DNA from: Candidatus Rokuibacteriota bacterium
Lineage (GTDB): Bacteria; Methylomirabilota; Methylomirabilia; Rokubacteriales; CSP1-6
Direction: 5' to 3'
Assembly (NCBI GenBank): GCA_016193045.1
Contig: JACPSW010000004.1
Coordinates: forward strand, 1 to 34,377
Length of the DNA stretch: 34,377 nucleotides
Shown here: in pieces, positions 7,542-15,006 of the stretch
Layout of the letters: each line of letters begins with the position of its first letter
Position numbering within the stretch: the stretch's first letter is position 1
The notes under the pieces: model-generated
The model's input: only the letters and a program-made list of their open reading frames with translations
Told to the model about the DNA's origin: nothing
The model's database searches: none
Made by a program: the position numbers and the translations under genes

Positions 7542-8174
7542 TCAGTCTCGCAGGAGCGATTCGATGAGCGCGCGGGAGGCCTTGCCGTTCCACTCCCGGG
7601 GACCCAGGGCCAGACCGATGAGCGTCCCCCGCTTGTCCACGAGGAAGCTGCTGGGAAGGCCGCGGACGCCGTACTGCTCGGCGACTGCCATCTTGGGATC
7701 CAGCGCGATAGGAAAGGTCAGCTGGTGCTCCCGGACGAAGGGGTTCACCAGGGCGGCCCCCTCGACGTCGACCGACACGGCCAGGACCACGAAGCCCCTC
7801 TCCTTGAAGCGCTGGTAGAGGCGCTCCATGGCCGGCATCTCCTCCTTGCACGGCGGGCACCACGTGGCCCAGAAGTTCAGGAACACCACCTTTCCCCGGT
7901 GGTCGGCGAGCCGGAAGGTCTTTCCCTCGGGGGTGGGAAGGGAAAAGTCCTTGGCCGCCTGAGCGCGGCTCGGCCGGATCAGGTCGAGGTCTTTCAGCAG
8001 GGAGGCGATCTCCCGGGTCGCCGCCCCATCCCGCTCCGCGGTCGCGAACGAGATCGGCCGCGCGCCGTCGGGCGATCTTCCGACCGCGAGGAAGATCGCG
8101 GCCCCCCCCGCGACCGCGAGGCCCGTGAGAACGGCGGCGATCCGGTACCCACGCGTGGCGGCAAGGATTCGCAT
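7542..8174 (-). CDS. TlpA/ResA-like membrane-anchored thioredoxin
   Basis: A 210-residue protein with an N-terminal membrane anchor (about 8-32), a linker, and an extracytoplasmic thioredoxin domain containing FLNFWATWCPPCKEEMP (CPPC active site) and the cis-Pro region GLPSSFLVD. It probably reduces disulfides, as in cytochrome c maturation or oxidative-damage repair, and would receive electrons from the CcdA encoded just downstream. ATG 8174 gives a compact anchor and is chosen over the upstream in-frame start. A TATACT box ends 6 bases before this ATG with no ribosome site, so the mRNA may be leaderless. Confidence 0.88.
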   Translation of the reverse strand: MRILAATRGYRIAAVLTGLAVAGGAAIFLAVGRSPDGARPISFATAERDGAATREIASLLKDLDLIRPSRAQAAKDFSLPTPEGKTFRLADHRGKVVFLNFWATWCPPCKEEMPAMERLYQRFKERGFVVLAVSVDVEGAALVNPFVREHQLTFPIALDPKMAVAEQYGVRGLPSSFLVDKRGTLIGLALGPREWNGKASRALIESLLRD

Positions 8175-8180
8175 GAAGGT

Positions 8181-8186
8181 AGTATA
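8181..8186 (-). promoter_or_regulatory. -10 box TATACT directly before the tlpA-like gene
   Basis: TATACT on the minus strand is separated by six bases from ATG 8174, so transcription would begin at or next to the start codon. No good -35 is seen at 16-18 bases. See the leaderless-mRNA finding. Confidence 0.45.
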
Positions 8187-8200
8187 CAGGGGGGGCGCGA

Positions 8201-9001
8201 TCAGACGCCAGGCGGCTTGCGGGACACGACCAGGCGCCAGACCGTGTCGGCGCACTCGAGGAGCGACTCCCGATCCAGCGAAGAGACGAGGGCGTAGGCC
8301 ACCTCTCCCTGCGTCCAGACCACGACCTCGGTCCCGTCCACCTTGGCGACGTAGAACCGGTCGTCGCGGCCGCTCGTCCCCTCGCCGCTGGGGAGCGCGA
8401 GTCCCCGGCCCGGGAAGGCGAAGAGCGAGATCAGACTCCTGCCCTTCTCGTAGAGGAGGTAGGCGACTTGGCGGCCGGTGAGATCCGCGAGCCGGCCGCC
8501 GACCAGCCGGATCCCCGAGGGGCTGAAGTCGGGCACCGCGACATCAAAGCGCACCTTCCCCTTGAACCAGCCCGACACGGCCTCCTCGCTCGGGCTCACG
8601 ATCTCCGCCGGGGCGTCGAGACGGGAGTACATCACGTGCTTTGCGACCAACTCCCTCACCACCGGCGGCGGCGCGCTCCGCTGCCAGAGCCCGACGCCCA
8701 GCGCCACCAGGATCACCGCCGCGGCCGGCACAGCCCAGTAAGCCCACCGGCGCGGCACGCCGACCCCGGCGGCCTGTTCCGCCCGGGCCAGCGCCCCCCG
8801 GATCCGCTCCCGGAGCGCGGCCGGCGCCCCTTCCCGGGGGAAGCGGGTCCGCACGAGCCCCCGGAGCTCGCGCTCCTGGGCATACGCCCACTGGCAGCCC
8901 GCGCAGAAGGCCAGGTGTTCGTCCGCGGCGAGCGAGAGGGGAAGATCCAGCTCGCCGTCGAGGTGAGCGTCGAGACAGGCCCGGAGCTCCTGGCACGTCA
9001 T
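8201..9001 (-). CDS. Anti-sigma factor with zinc-finger (ZAS-type) domain
   Basis: A 266-residue membrane protein. The cytoplasmic N-terminus carries the anti-sigma zinc motif (CQELRACLDAHLDGEL, then HLAFCAGC, about 30-37, as H-x3-C-x2-C). One transmembrane segment (WAVPAAAVILVALGVGLW, about 97-115) follows, and then an extracytoplasmic sensor domain of about 150 residues. Its start overlaps the sigma-factor stop as ATGA, so the two are translated together and it presumably holds that sigma factor inactive. The C-terminal domain resembles anti-sigma proteins that sense envelope stress, but the signal is unknown. Confidence 0.9.
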   Translation of the reverse strand: MTCQELRACLDAHLDGELDLPLSLAADEHLAFCAGCQWAYAQERELRGLVRTRFPREGAPAALRERIRGALARAEQAAGVGVPRRWAYWAVPAAAVILVALGVGLWQRSAPPPVVRELVAKHVMYSRLDAPAEIVSPSEEAVSGWFKGKVRFDVAVPDFSPSGIRLVGGRLADLTGRQVAYLLYEKGRSLISLFAFPGRGLALPSGEGTSGRDDRFYVAKVDGTEVVVWTQGEVAYALVSSLDRESLLECADTVWRLVVSRKPPGV

Positions 9002-9564
9002 CGCACCCTCCTTGCCTCTTCTCGCTCGCGGACCAGAGTCTCCAGCGCCCGCCGGAGGAGCCGGCGCCCGCGGGAGAGCCGGGACATCACCGTCCCCAGG
9101 GGGACCCCGCAGATCTGGGCCATCTCCTTGTACGAGCACTCCTCCACGTCGGCCAGCACCACCGCCTCGCGGAAGATCATCGGCAGGCGGTCCAGCGCCG
9201 CGACCAGCTCGGTCCCCACCACCCGCTTCAGCAGTTCCTCCTCGGGGCTCTCGAGCGGCGCGGATCCGTCCGCCATCCCGCTCCCCAACCGCTCCAGCTC
9301 CCCTTCGTCCAGCCCGGGGACTTCCCTCCCCTGGCGCTTCAGCCGGTTGAGGAAGGCGTTGCGGAGGATCGCGAAGAGCCACGCCCGGCAGTTGGTGCCG
9401 GGATCGAACTGGTCGAAGTGCGTGAAGGCGCGCAGGTATGTTTCCTGGGCGAGGTCCTCCGCCTCTGTCCGGTTCCCCGTGAGGCGCAGGGCGAGGTGGA
9501 AGACCCGGTCCAGATGGACCAGCGCCTGGTCCTCGAATTCTTCGCGACGCGCCCGCCTCCCCAA
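8998..9564 (-). CDS. ECF-type RNA polymerase sigma factor
   Basis: A sigma factor of about 188 residues. Region 2 is AEDLAQETYLRAFTHFDQF with CRAWLFAILRNAFLNRLKR; region 4 is ALDRLPMIFREAVVLADVEE with YKEMAQICGVPLGTVMSRLS. It is followed by its membrane anti-sigma factor in an overlapping ATGA arrangement. TTG 9564 is chosen because GTGAGGAG lies five bases before it; an in-frame ATG at 9633 would add 23 residues without a ribosome site. The target genes are not evident, though the adjoining tlpA-ccdA genes are candidates. Confidence 0.9.
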   Translation of the reverse strand: MGRRARREEFEDQALVHLDRVFHLALRLTGNRTEAEDLAQETYLRAFTHFDQFDPGTNCRAWLFAILRNAFLNRLKRQGREVPGLDEGELERLGSGMADGSAPLESPEEELLKRVVGTELVAALDRLPMIFREAVVLADVEECSYKEMAQICGVPLGTVMSRLSRGRRLLRRALETLVREREEARRVR

Positions 9565-9686
9565 CGTCTCCTCACCCCGAAAAACAATCGGGCGGCATTG
9601 TCTATTCCCCCCGGTCGGCCGCCAGCATATCATGGGGGCGCCATGAACCGCCTCGGGTCGAGCGCCGCGGAGCCCCCGTCCGAGGG

Positions 9687-10766
9687 ATGAGCCAGTACCG
9701 GCTGGCCGTGATCGGCGGCGACGGCATCGGCCCCGAGGTGATGGCGGAGGCCCTCAAGGCGCTGCGCGCGGTCTCGGGGCCTGCCCTCGCCCTCTCCTGG
9801 GACGAGGCCGACGCCGGCGCGGCCCTCTGGCAGCGCACGGGCGAGGACCTCCCGAAGGAGACGCTCGCCCTCTGTCAAACGGCCGATGCGATCCTCTTCG
9901 GCGCCACCGGGCTGCCCGACGTCCGCTATCCCGACGGCACCGAGATCGCGCCCCAGATCACGCTCCGCTTCGCGCTGGACCTCTACGCCGGCGTCAGGCC
10001 GATCAGGCTCTACCCCGGAGTCCCCAGTCCGCTCGCCATTCCTGCCGGCCGGAGGATTGACTACATAATTTTCCGTGAGAACACCGAAGGACTGTTCGCC
10101 TCGCGCGGGGCCGGCGCCGCGGTTGGCGACACCGCCGCGGTGGACAGCCTCGTCGTCACGCGGGCCGGGACCGACCGGGTCGTGAGGCGGGCCTTCGAAT
10201 GGTGCCTGAGACGGCCCGGCGCGCCCGCCGACGGCGTCCGGCGCGTGACGTGCGTGGACAAGGCCAACATGTTCCGGAGCTACGCCTTCTTCCGCCGGGT
10301 CTTCCAGGAGGTCGCTCGGGAGTACCCCGGGGTCGAGGCCGAGTGCGCGTACGTGGACGCGATGAGCATGTACCTCGTGCAGGCCCCGTGGCGCTACGAC
10401 GTGATCGTGCTGGAGAACATGTTCGGCGACATCCTCTCCGACCTGGCCGCGGCGACGGTGGGAGGGCTCGGGATGGCCCCGTCGGGAGACATCGGCGACC
10501 GCTGGGCCCTCTTCCAGCCATCCCACGGCACGGCGCCCGACATCGCCGGCAAGGGGATCGCCAACCCCCTTGCCATGATCCTGTCCGCCGGGATGCTGCT
10601 CGGGTGGCTGGGGGACCGTCACGCCGACGCCGAGGCGCGAGCGGCGGCGGAGCGCATCGAGAAGGCGGTCGGCGCCGTCCTGGCGAAGGGACGCGCGAAG
10701 ACCCGAGACATCGGGGGCACCGCCGCCACCCGGGAGGTGGGCGACGCGGTCCTCGGTGCGCTCTGA
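9687..10766 (+). CDS. Isocitrate/isopropylmalate dehydrogenase family protein
   Basis: A 359-residue NAD(P)-dependent decarboxylating dehydrogenase of 2-hydroxyacids. Family motifs are [11 protein letters not shown] (about 7-17), [24 protein letters not shown], and the metal-binding signature [15 protein letters not shown], followed by [19 protein letters not shown]. The substrate could be 3-isopropylmalate, isocitrate, tartrate or a related acid; there is no leuACD cluster here and the next gene is an amidase, which argues against a simple leuB call. ATG 9687 gives the normal N-terminus. Confidence 0.9.
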   Translation: MSQYRLAVIGGDGIGPEVMAEALKALRAVSGPALALSWDEADAGAALWQRTGEDLPKETLALCQTADAILFGATGLPDVRYPDGTEIAPQITLRFALDLYAGVRPIRLYPGVPSPLAIPAGRRIDYIIFRENTEGLFASRGAGAAVGDTAAVDSLVVTRAGTDRVVRRAFEWCLRRPGAPADGVRRVTCVDKANMFRSYAFFRRVFQEVAREYPGVEAECAYVDAMSMYLVQAPWRYDVIVLENMFGDILSDLAAATVGGLGMAPSGDIGDRWALFQPSHGTAPDIAGKGIANPLAMILSAGMLLGWLGDRHADAEARAAAERIEKAVGAVLAKGRAKTRDIGGTAATREVGDAVLGAL

Positions 10767-10812
10767 CCCCGTGATGCACAGGAAGCGCCTCACGGTCTCC
10801 GCGCTTGTTCGA

Positions 10813-10911
10813 GCGCTGGCTTCGCCAGCGCGATCCCTGGGGGGAGGTGTCGGAAGGGGCGGGTACCCGGGCGTCCACGCCGAAGGCGTGGGGGGGCCTG
10901 GGTGGCCCCCC
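10813..10911 (+). repeat. Three perfect hairpins before the amidase gene
   Basis: 10813-10831 is GCGCTGGC-TTC-GCCAGCGC; 10875-10891 is CCACGCC-GAA-GGCGTGG; 10891-10911 is GGGGGGCC, a 5-base loop and GGCCCCCC. The third lies just before ATG 10920 and could mask the ribosome site (GAGG). There is no T-run, so none is a classical terminator. The 153-base gap holds nothing else recognisable. Confidence 0.7.
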
Positions 10912-10919
10912 TCCGAGGT

Positions 10920-12362
10920 ATGACAGACCGCGACCTCACCTTCACGCCTGCGACCACGCTGGCGCGTCTCTACCGAGCCCGGAAGGTCTCGCCGCTCGAG
11001 GTCACCGAGGCCGTCCTCGCGCGGATCGACGCGCTGAACCCCCGGCTCAACGCCTACGTCACGATAGCCCGCGAGTCGGCGCTCCAGGCCGCCCGCGCCG
11101 CCACCGCGGCGCTGAGGCGCCGCGCCGTGCTTCCACCGCTCCACGGCGTACCCGTCTCGATCAAGGACCTCACCGAGACCCGGGGGATCCGCACGACCAA
11201 GGGCTCCCGGATCTACGAGCACTACGTCCCCGACGAGGACGCGCTCATCGTCCAGCGGCTCAAGGCGGCCGGCGCCATCGTGATGGGAAAGACCAACACG
11301 CCGGAGTTCGGCGCGGGCGGCAACACCTTCAACGCCGTGTTCGGCGCGACGCGGAATCCGTGGAACCCCGCGCTCACCTGCGGCGGCTCGAGCGGGGGCG
11401 CCGCCGTCGCCCTGGCGACGGGCATGGGACCGCTCGCCCAGGGCTCCGACCTCGGCGGCTCGCTCAGGACGCCGGCCGCCTTCTGCGGCGTCGTCGGCTT
11501 CCGCACCACCCCGGGGCTCGTCCCCGTCTATCCCCGGGAGCTCGGCTGGGACTCCCTCTCCGTTTCCGGGCCCATGGCGCGGACGGTCGCGGACACGGCC
11601 CTCATGCTCGCCGTGATCGCCGGGCCCGACGACCGGGCCCCGCTCTCCTACGACGTGGACACGCGCGAGTTCCTCCGGGCGGTGAGAGCGCCGTCGGTGA
11701 AGGGCTGGCGCGTAGCCTGGACGCCGGAGCTGCCCGGGGTCGTCCCCGTGGACGCCGAGGTCGCGCGCGCCGCGGAGGGGGCCGCGCGGATCTTCCGATC
11801 GCTCGGCGCCCGGGTGGAGACCGCCTGCCCGGACTTCGGCGAGGTGAGCGAGATCGTGCTCGCCACGCGTGGCCTCTCGATGGTCGCTCTCCACGCCGAC
11901 AAGCTTCCCCGCTGGCGCGCCCAGATGCAGGCGGGGCTCGTCTGGAACATCGAGCAGGGGCTGCGGCTCACGCCCGAGAGCATCGGGCGCGGCGAAAAGC
12001 TCCGCACGGCTCTGTGGCACCGGGTCCGGGTCTTCATGGAAACTTACGATCTTCTGATCCTTCCCACGGTCGCCGTGCCGCCTTTCCCCGTCGAACAGCC
12101 CTACCCGACAGAGATCAACGGCAAGCCCCTCGAGAACTACACCCAGTGGTTCTTCCTGACCTACGCGATCACGCTGACGGGGCTGCCCGCGATCTCGGTC
12201 CCCTGCGGCTTCACGCGGGACGGGCTTCCGGTGGGGCTTCAGATCGTGGGGCGGCGGCGGCAGGAGGCGGCAGTGCTGCGGGCGGCAGCCGCCTTCGAGG
12301 CCGCGGCGCCCTGGGCGGACGGGCGCCCGCCCGTTATCGCTTCGGGCGCGTCCCGATCCTGA
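10920..12362 (+). CDS. Amidase-signature (AS) family amidase
   Basis: A 480-residue enzyme that hydrolyses amide bonds with a Ser-cisSer-Lys triad. The catalytic Lys is in GVPVSIKDLTETRG (about 75-90), the cis-Ser in CGGSSGGAAVALATGMG, and the nucleophile in GSDLGGSLRTPAAFCG, all in place. The C-terminal part has GLPAISVPCGF, also typical. The substrate is unknown; GatA is unlikely because gatB and gatC are absent. The frame opens at GTG 10902, but ATG 10920 gives the typical N-terminus (LTFTPATTLARLYRARKVSP). It probably follows the dehydrogenase in one transcript, with the three hairpins between. Confidence 0.92.
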   Translation: MTDRDLTFTPATTLARLYRARKVSPLEVTEAVLARIDALNPRLNAYVTIARESALQAARAATAALRRRAVLPPLHGVPVSIKDLTETRGIRTTKGSRIYEHYVPDEDALIVQRLKAAGAIVMGKTNTPEFGAGGNTFNAVFGATRNPWNPALTCGGSSGGAAVALATGMGPLAQGSDLGGSLRTPAAFCGVVGFRTTPGLVPVYPRELGWDSLSVSGPMARTVADTALMLAVIAGPDDRAPLSYDVDTREFLRAVRAPSVKGWRVAWTPELPGVVPVDAEVARAAEGAARIFRSLGARVETACPDFGEVSEIVLATRGLSMVALHADKLPRWRAQMQAGLVWNIEQGLRLTPESIGRGEKLRTALWHRVRVFMETYDLLILPTVAVPPFPVEQPYPTEINGKPLENYTQWFFLTYAITLTGLPAISVPCGFTRDGLPVGLQIVGRRRQEAAVLRAAAAFEAAAPWADGRPPVIASGASRS

Positions 12363-12388
12363 CCTGGTAGGTCACCCGGGCGAAGGGC

Positions 12389-13387
12389 TCACGGCCGGGC
12401 GACGGTTACAAGCGTTCGGTCGGCGGGGGATGACAGCTGACGCCGCAGGAATCTCAGGGCCTGGCGCTCGGCCCAGGAGCGGCGCCCCCAGGGACCTTCC
12501 AGAAATCCCACGTGCCCCCCTTCGGGGAGGAACGCCGCCTCCAGCCACGGAGAGCCCGCAACGGCGGCCGTGGGAAGCGTGGCGGCGGGGATGAAGGGGT
12601 CGTTGGCCGCGTTGATCAGGAGGCAAGGCCGCCGGATCCGCGCCAGGTACGGGCCGCAGCTGGCGCGCGTCCAGTAGTCGCGCTCGTCGGCGAAGCCGTT
12701 GATCGGCGCTGTCGCGAGCCGGTCGTACACGGCGAACGTCCGGGCCCGGAGGGCGGCGGGCACGTCGACGAGGCCGTCATAGAGCTGCCGTTTGGCCCGC
12801 ACCTTGGCCTTCATGCTGCGGAGAAAGCGGGCCGTGTAGAGGGCCCGGTTGAGCCCGCGATCGAGGCTTTCGGCGCAGGCGGTGAGGTCGAAGGGCGTGG
12901 AGATGGCCGCCGCGCCGCGCACCTGGGCCGGCGCGGCGTCGCCACGCTCCCCGAGCCACTTGAGGGCCACGTTGCCCCCCAGGGAGACGCCGATGAGCCC
13001 CAGCGGCGTTGCGGGCTCTCGCTCGATCAGCCTCCCGATCACCCAGTCCAGATCGGACGTCTCGCCCGCGTGGTAGAGACGGCGCCCCCGGTTCAGCTCG
13101 CCGCTGCACGAGCGGAAGTGGAGCACCAGCGCCCGCCAGCCCAGGGCCGCCGCCTCGCCCAGGAGACCGCGGGCGTAATGGGAGCCCGAGGACCCTTCGA
13201 GCCCGTGGAGGATGACGACGAGGGGGAAGTCCCCCTCGAGCCAGTCCAGGTCCAGGAAATCACCGTCGGGAGTGGGCCAGCGCTCGCGGCGGAGCGCCGG
13301 CGGGCGGAGCCGCCGGAAGAGCGGCCCCCAGATCGTCTGGAGGTGGCGGCCGCGGTACCACCAGGCTGGCTGGTAGCTCGCCTCCAC
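12389..13387 (-). CDS. YheT-family alpha/beta hydrolase
   Basis: A 332-residue hydrolase of the YheT / EMB8 / ABHD family. The N-terminal WWYRGRHLQTIWGPLFR and RWPTPDGDFLDLDW are typical. The nucleophile elbow is IGVSLGGNVALKWLG, and the acid and His parts are INAANDPFIP and EGGHVGFLEG. The cellular role of bacterial YheT proteins is poorly defined; lipid or carboxylester hydrolysis is expected. The start lies 16 bases downstream of the UGSC1 stop codon, so it may be read in the same transcript. It converges with the amidase gene. Confidence 0.9.
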   Translation of the reverse strand: MEASYQPAWWYRGRHLQTIWGPLFRRLRPPALRRERWPTPDGDFLDLDWLEGDFPLVVILHGLEGSSGSHYARGLLGEAAALGWRALVLHFRSCSGELNRGRRLYHAGETSDLDWVIGRLIEREPATPLGLIGVSLGGNVALKWLGERGDAAPAQVRGAAAISTPFDLTACAESLDRGLNRALYTARFLRSMKAKVRAKRQLYDGLVDVPAALRARTFAVYDRLATAPINGFADERDYWTRASCGPYLARIRRPCLLINAANDPFIPAATLPTAAVAGSPWLEAAFLPEGGHVGFLEGPWGRRSWAERQALRFLRRQLSSPADRTLVTVARP

Positions 13388-13403
13388 GGCCCTCGGCGCC
13401 GGC

Positions 13404-13931
13404 CTACTCCTGGCCCTGAAGGAGGAGCTTCACGACCTCCGGAGCGATCTCGCGGGCGCGCTGGTCCAGCTCGGTCTCGGCGAGGTTGGCGACGGGGTGC
13501 GGCATGACCAGGAACCGGTAGTACGGGAGCCCCCACTGCTCGGCCATGGCCCGGCCGGTCACTTCGAAGACGTCGGTCACGATCGACGCCGATGGCACGC
13601 CGACCTTCTCCAGCAGGATTCCGTCGAGCACACTGCCCGACGAGCAGGAGCCTCAGTCTCCGATCCCGGCGACCATCACGTCGCAGGTCCGCTTGAGCTC
13701 CTCGATGATCTCTTGGTGGGCGGGCACGCTCGAGTTGTGCTTGCGCCACATGCGCGTCTCGGCCGCGCCGTACTCGCCCTTCAGGATGTCGCCGATCTTC
13801 GCCAGTAGCCGGTCGGAGTTGAACTTCGTGTTCTCGATGAGCCCCACGCGCTTGCCCTCGAGCGACGCCGGGCGGGGCGCGTAGGCGATGGACTGCTGGG
13901 CGGCTTCGGTGGTGGGATCCAGGATCTCCAT
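13404..13931 (-). CDS. UGSC family selenoprotein (UGSC1), Sec at TGA 13653-13655
   Basis: Two open frames, 13931 to 13653 and 13631 to 13404, join across an in-frame TGA to give one 175-residue protein. Residues 90-98 then read GIGD-U-GSCS, the UGSC motif of a known predicted selenoprotein family. The fused paralogue at 22192-23778 aligns along the whole length: APRPASLEGKRVGLIEN with APRPGGLAGRAVGILDN, WRK, D-U-GSC, TD-x-FE, GLP, HP. Sec 93 and Cys 96 form a selenol/thiol pair suited to redox or thiol-transfer chemistry; the substrate is unknown. A perfect hairpin starts 11 nt after the UGA. Start ATG 13931 overlaps the stop of the upstream partner gene (TGATG), so translation is coupled. 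Confidence 0.93.
13622..13642 (-). promoter_or_regulatory. Bacterial SECIS hairpin of UGSC1
   Basis: In the mRNA, nucleotides +11 to +31 after the UGA form a 9-bp stem, CGUCGGGCA with UGCUCGACG (one G-U pair), closing a GUG triloop. Size, register and a G-U in the apical loop fit SelB-binding bacterial SECIS elements. The second hairpin in the window (23475-23495) has the same geometry with compensatory base changes. Confidence 0.85.
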
Positions 13932-14740
13932 CAGCGTTTGACCTCCTTGGTCACGGCCTGGGACGAGCGTTTGCTGCCCCAGCCGGGGATGTACGCGGAG
14001 AAGGCCCCCGCGCGCCCCCCGGCCGCTACCACGAGGATATCGTCGGGCGCCTCCACGAGCGGCCGCATCAGCGTCTCGTCTCCCGGCTTCACAGGGCCCG
14101 CCATCCGCTGCGTGCGCTTGAGGTGGGCGTGCGAGTTCTGCGTGCGCTCGAAGACGAACCGCCGGACGTCCGCCTTGGTCCAGCCGCCCTTCGCGATCGT
14201 CCGCATGTGCTCGCCGGCGATGACGAGCACGTACGGGGGCTGCCCCATGACGTTCCCCGAGATCCTCATGTCGTCGGCCAGCGTGGAGAGGACGCCTTCC
14301 GCGGTGTTCGAGAGCTGGTTGTAGAACTGATGCGGCCCCTCGGCCGCCAGAACGGTCACGGCGCTCTGCTCGGGACGGAAGCCGCGCTCGACGTGGAGCG
14401 GCGTCCACGGGCTCTCCGCCTCGTTCTCGGCGATGACGTAGGACAGCTTCCCCGGATGCCCCAGCGTGCCCCGGTCGAGCGTGCCCGGGCGCGACCCGCA
14501 CACGTTGCGCATGACGAGTCGCACGGCCCGTCCGATGGTGGCGTTGGCGCGCCAGCCGGGGCCGAAGAGGTTGTCGCCCGCGTTGATGTCGAGCTCCCGC
14601 GCGATGGGGCCGTTGACGACGATCAGCACGGCGGCGCCCGCCGTGGAAGTCCCGGGACCGTGATAGCTCCCAGCCGGATCCCCGATCCCCTCGCTCGCCG
14701 CCGCGACCACCGGCATGTCCTCGGGCCGGCCCCCGGCCAT
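13931..14740 (-). CDS. UGSC-associated large protein, C-terminal part (possibly broken gene)
   Basis: Up to 269 residues from ATG 14740 (MAGGRPEDMPVVAAA). It aligns over its length with the C-terminal two thirds of the UGSC2 fusion: VVNGPIARELDI, GPGWRANATIGRAVRL, LGHPGKLSYVIAENEA, PLHVERGF, EGPH, GWTKADVRRF. No function is known; the family accompanies UGSC proteins. The frame differs from that of the N-terminal piece (14740-14934), and about ten residues present in UGSC2 between the pieces are missing, which suggests a small frame-changing deletion near 14745-14752. However, the first piece stops with TGATG overlapping this ATG, so a coupled two-part protein is also possible. Its own stop overlaps the UGSC1 start in the same way. 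Confidence 0.75.
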   Translation of the reverse strand: MAGGRPEDMPVVAAASEGIGDPAGSYHGPGTSTAGAAVLIVVNGPIARELDINAGDNLFGPGWRANATIGRAVRLVMRNVCGSRPGTLDRGTLGHPGKLSYVIAENEAESPWTPLHVERGFRPEQSAVTVLAAEGPHQFYNQLSNTAEGVLSTLADDMRISGNVMGQPPYVLVIAGEHMRTIAKGGWTKADVRRFVFERTQNSHAHLKRTQRMAGPVKPGDETLMRPLVEAPDDILVVAAGGRAGAFSAYIPGWGSKRSSQAVTKEVKR

Positions 14741-14934
14741 CACGGCATTCCCGCCCGGTGGGCGATGTACGCGACCTGGTCGCCCGGACGGAGGCGCGCG
14801 GCGTCCAGCATCGCGCGCACCCGCTCTTCCGTCGGCGGGACCACCGGCAGCCCGTCGGTCCATCCCTTCTCGAAGCAGAGCTCGATCGCCTCGGCGGGAT
14901 CCGCCACGCTGTAGCGCCTGGACGTGAGCGACAT
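14740..14934 (-). CDS. UGSC-associated large protein, N-terminal part
   Basis: A 64-residue piece, MSLTSRRYSVADPAEAIELC then FEKGWTDGLPVVPPTEERVR, matching residues of about 196-250 in the UGSC2 fusion (GWGDGLPILPPTPERVKALL). It ends with MP and TGA at 14740-14742. Reading through this TGA gives no homology, so it is not a Sec codon; the homologous continuation lies in another frame. ATG 14934 is the first gene of the UGSC1 transcript, facing away from the regulator at 15007. Confidence 0.65.
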   Translation of the reverse strand: MSLTSRRYSVADPAEAIELCFEKGWTDGLPVVPPTEERVRAMLDAARLRPGDQVAYIAHRAGMP

Positions 14935-15006
14935 GGCATCACGCTAGCACCCCTGCCTGCCCCCTTGCAAGCGGGGGAAAGAAATAGGAGTAAGATAACC
15001 TCCAGC

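Noticed and set aside
9630..12020. Long minus-strand frame opposite the dehydrogenase and amidase genes
   Set aside because: A GC-driven shadow frame: the plus-strand proteins have clear family motifs, while this one has none and is of Arg/Gly/Pro-rich composition.
14740..14742. A third UGSC-like TGA read-through at the end of the 64-residue frame
   Set aside because: Reading through gives WPGAGPRTCR, with no homology to the paralogue; the true continuation is in another frame, so this is a frame change, not Sec.
14935..15006. A sigma54 (-24/-12) promoter between UGSC1 genes and the regulator
   Set aside because: TTGCA is present near 14965, but no GG at the required distance on either strand.
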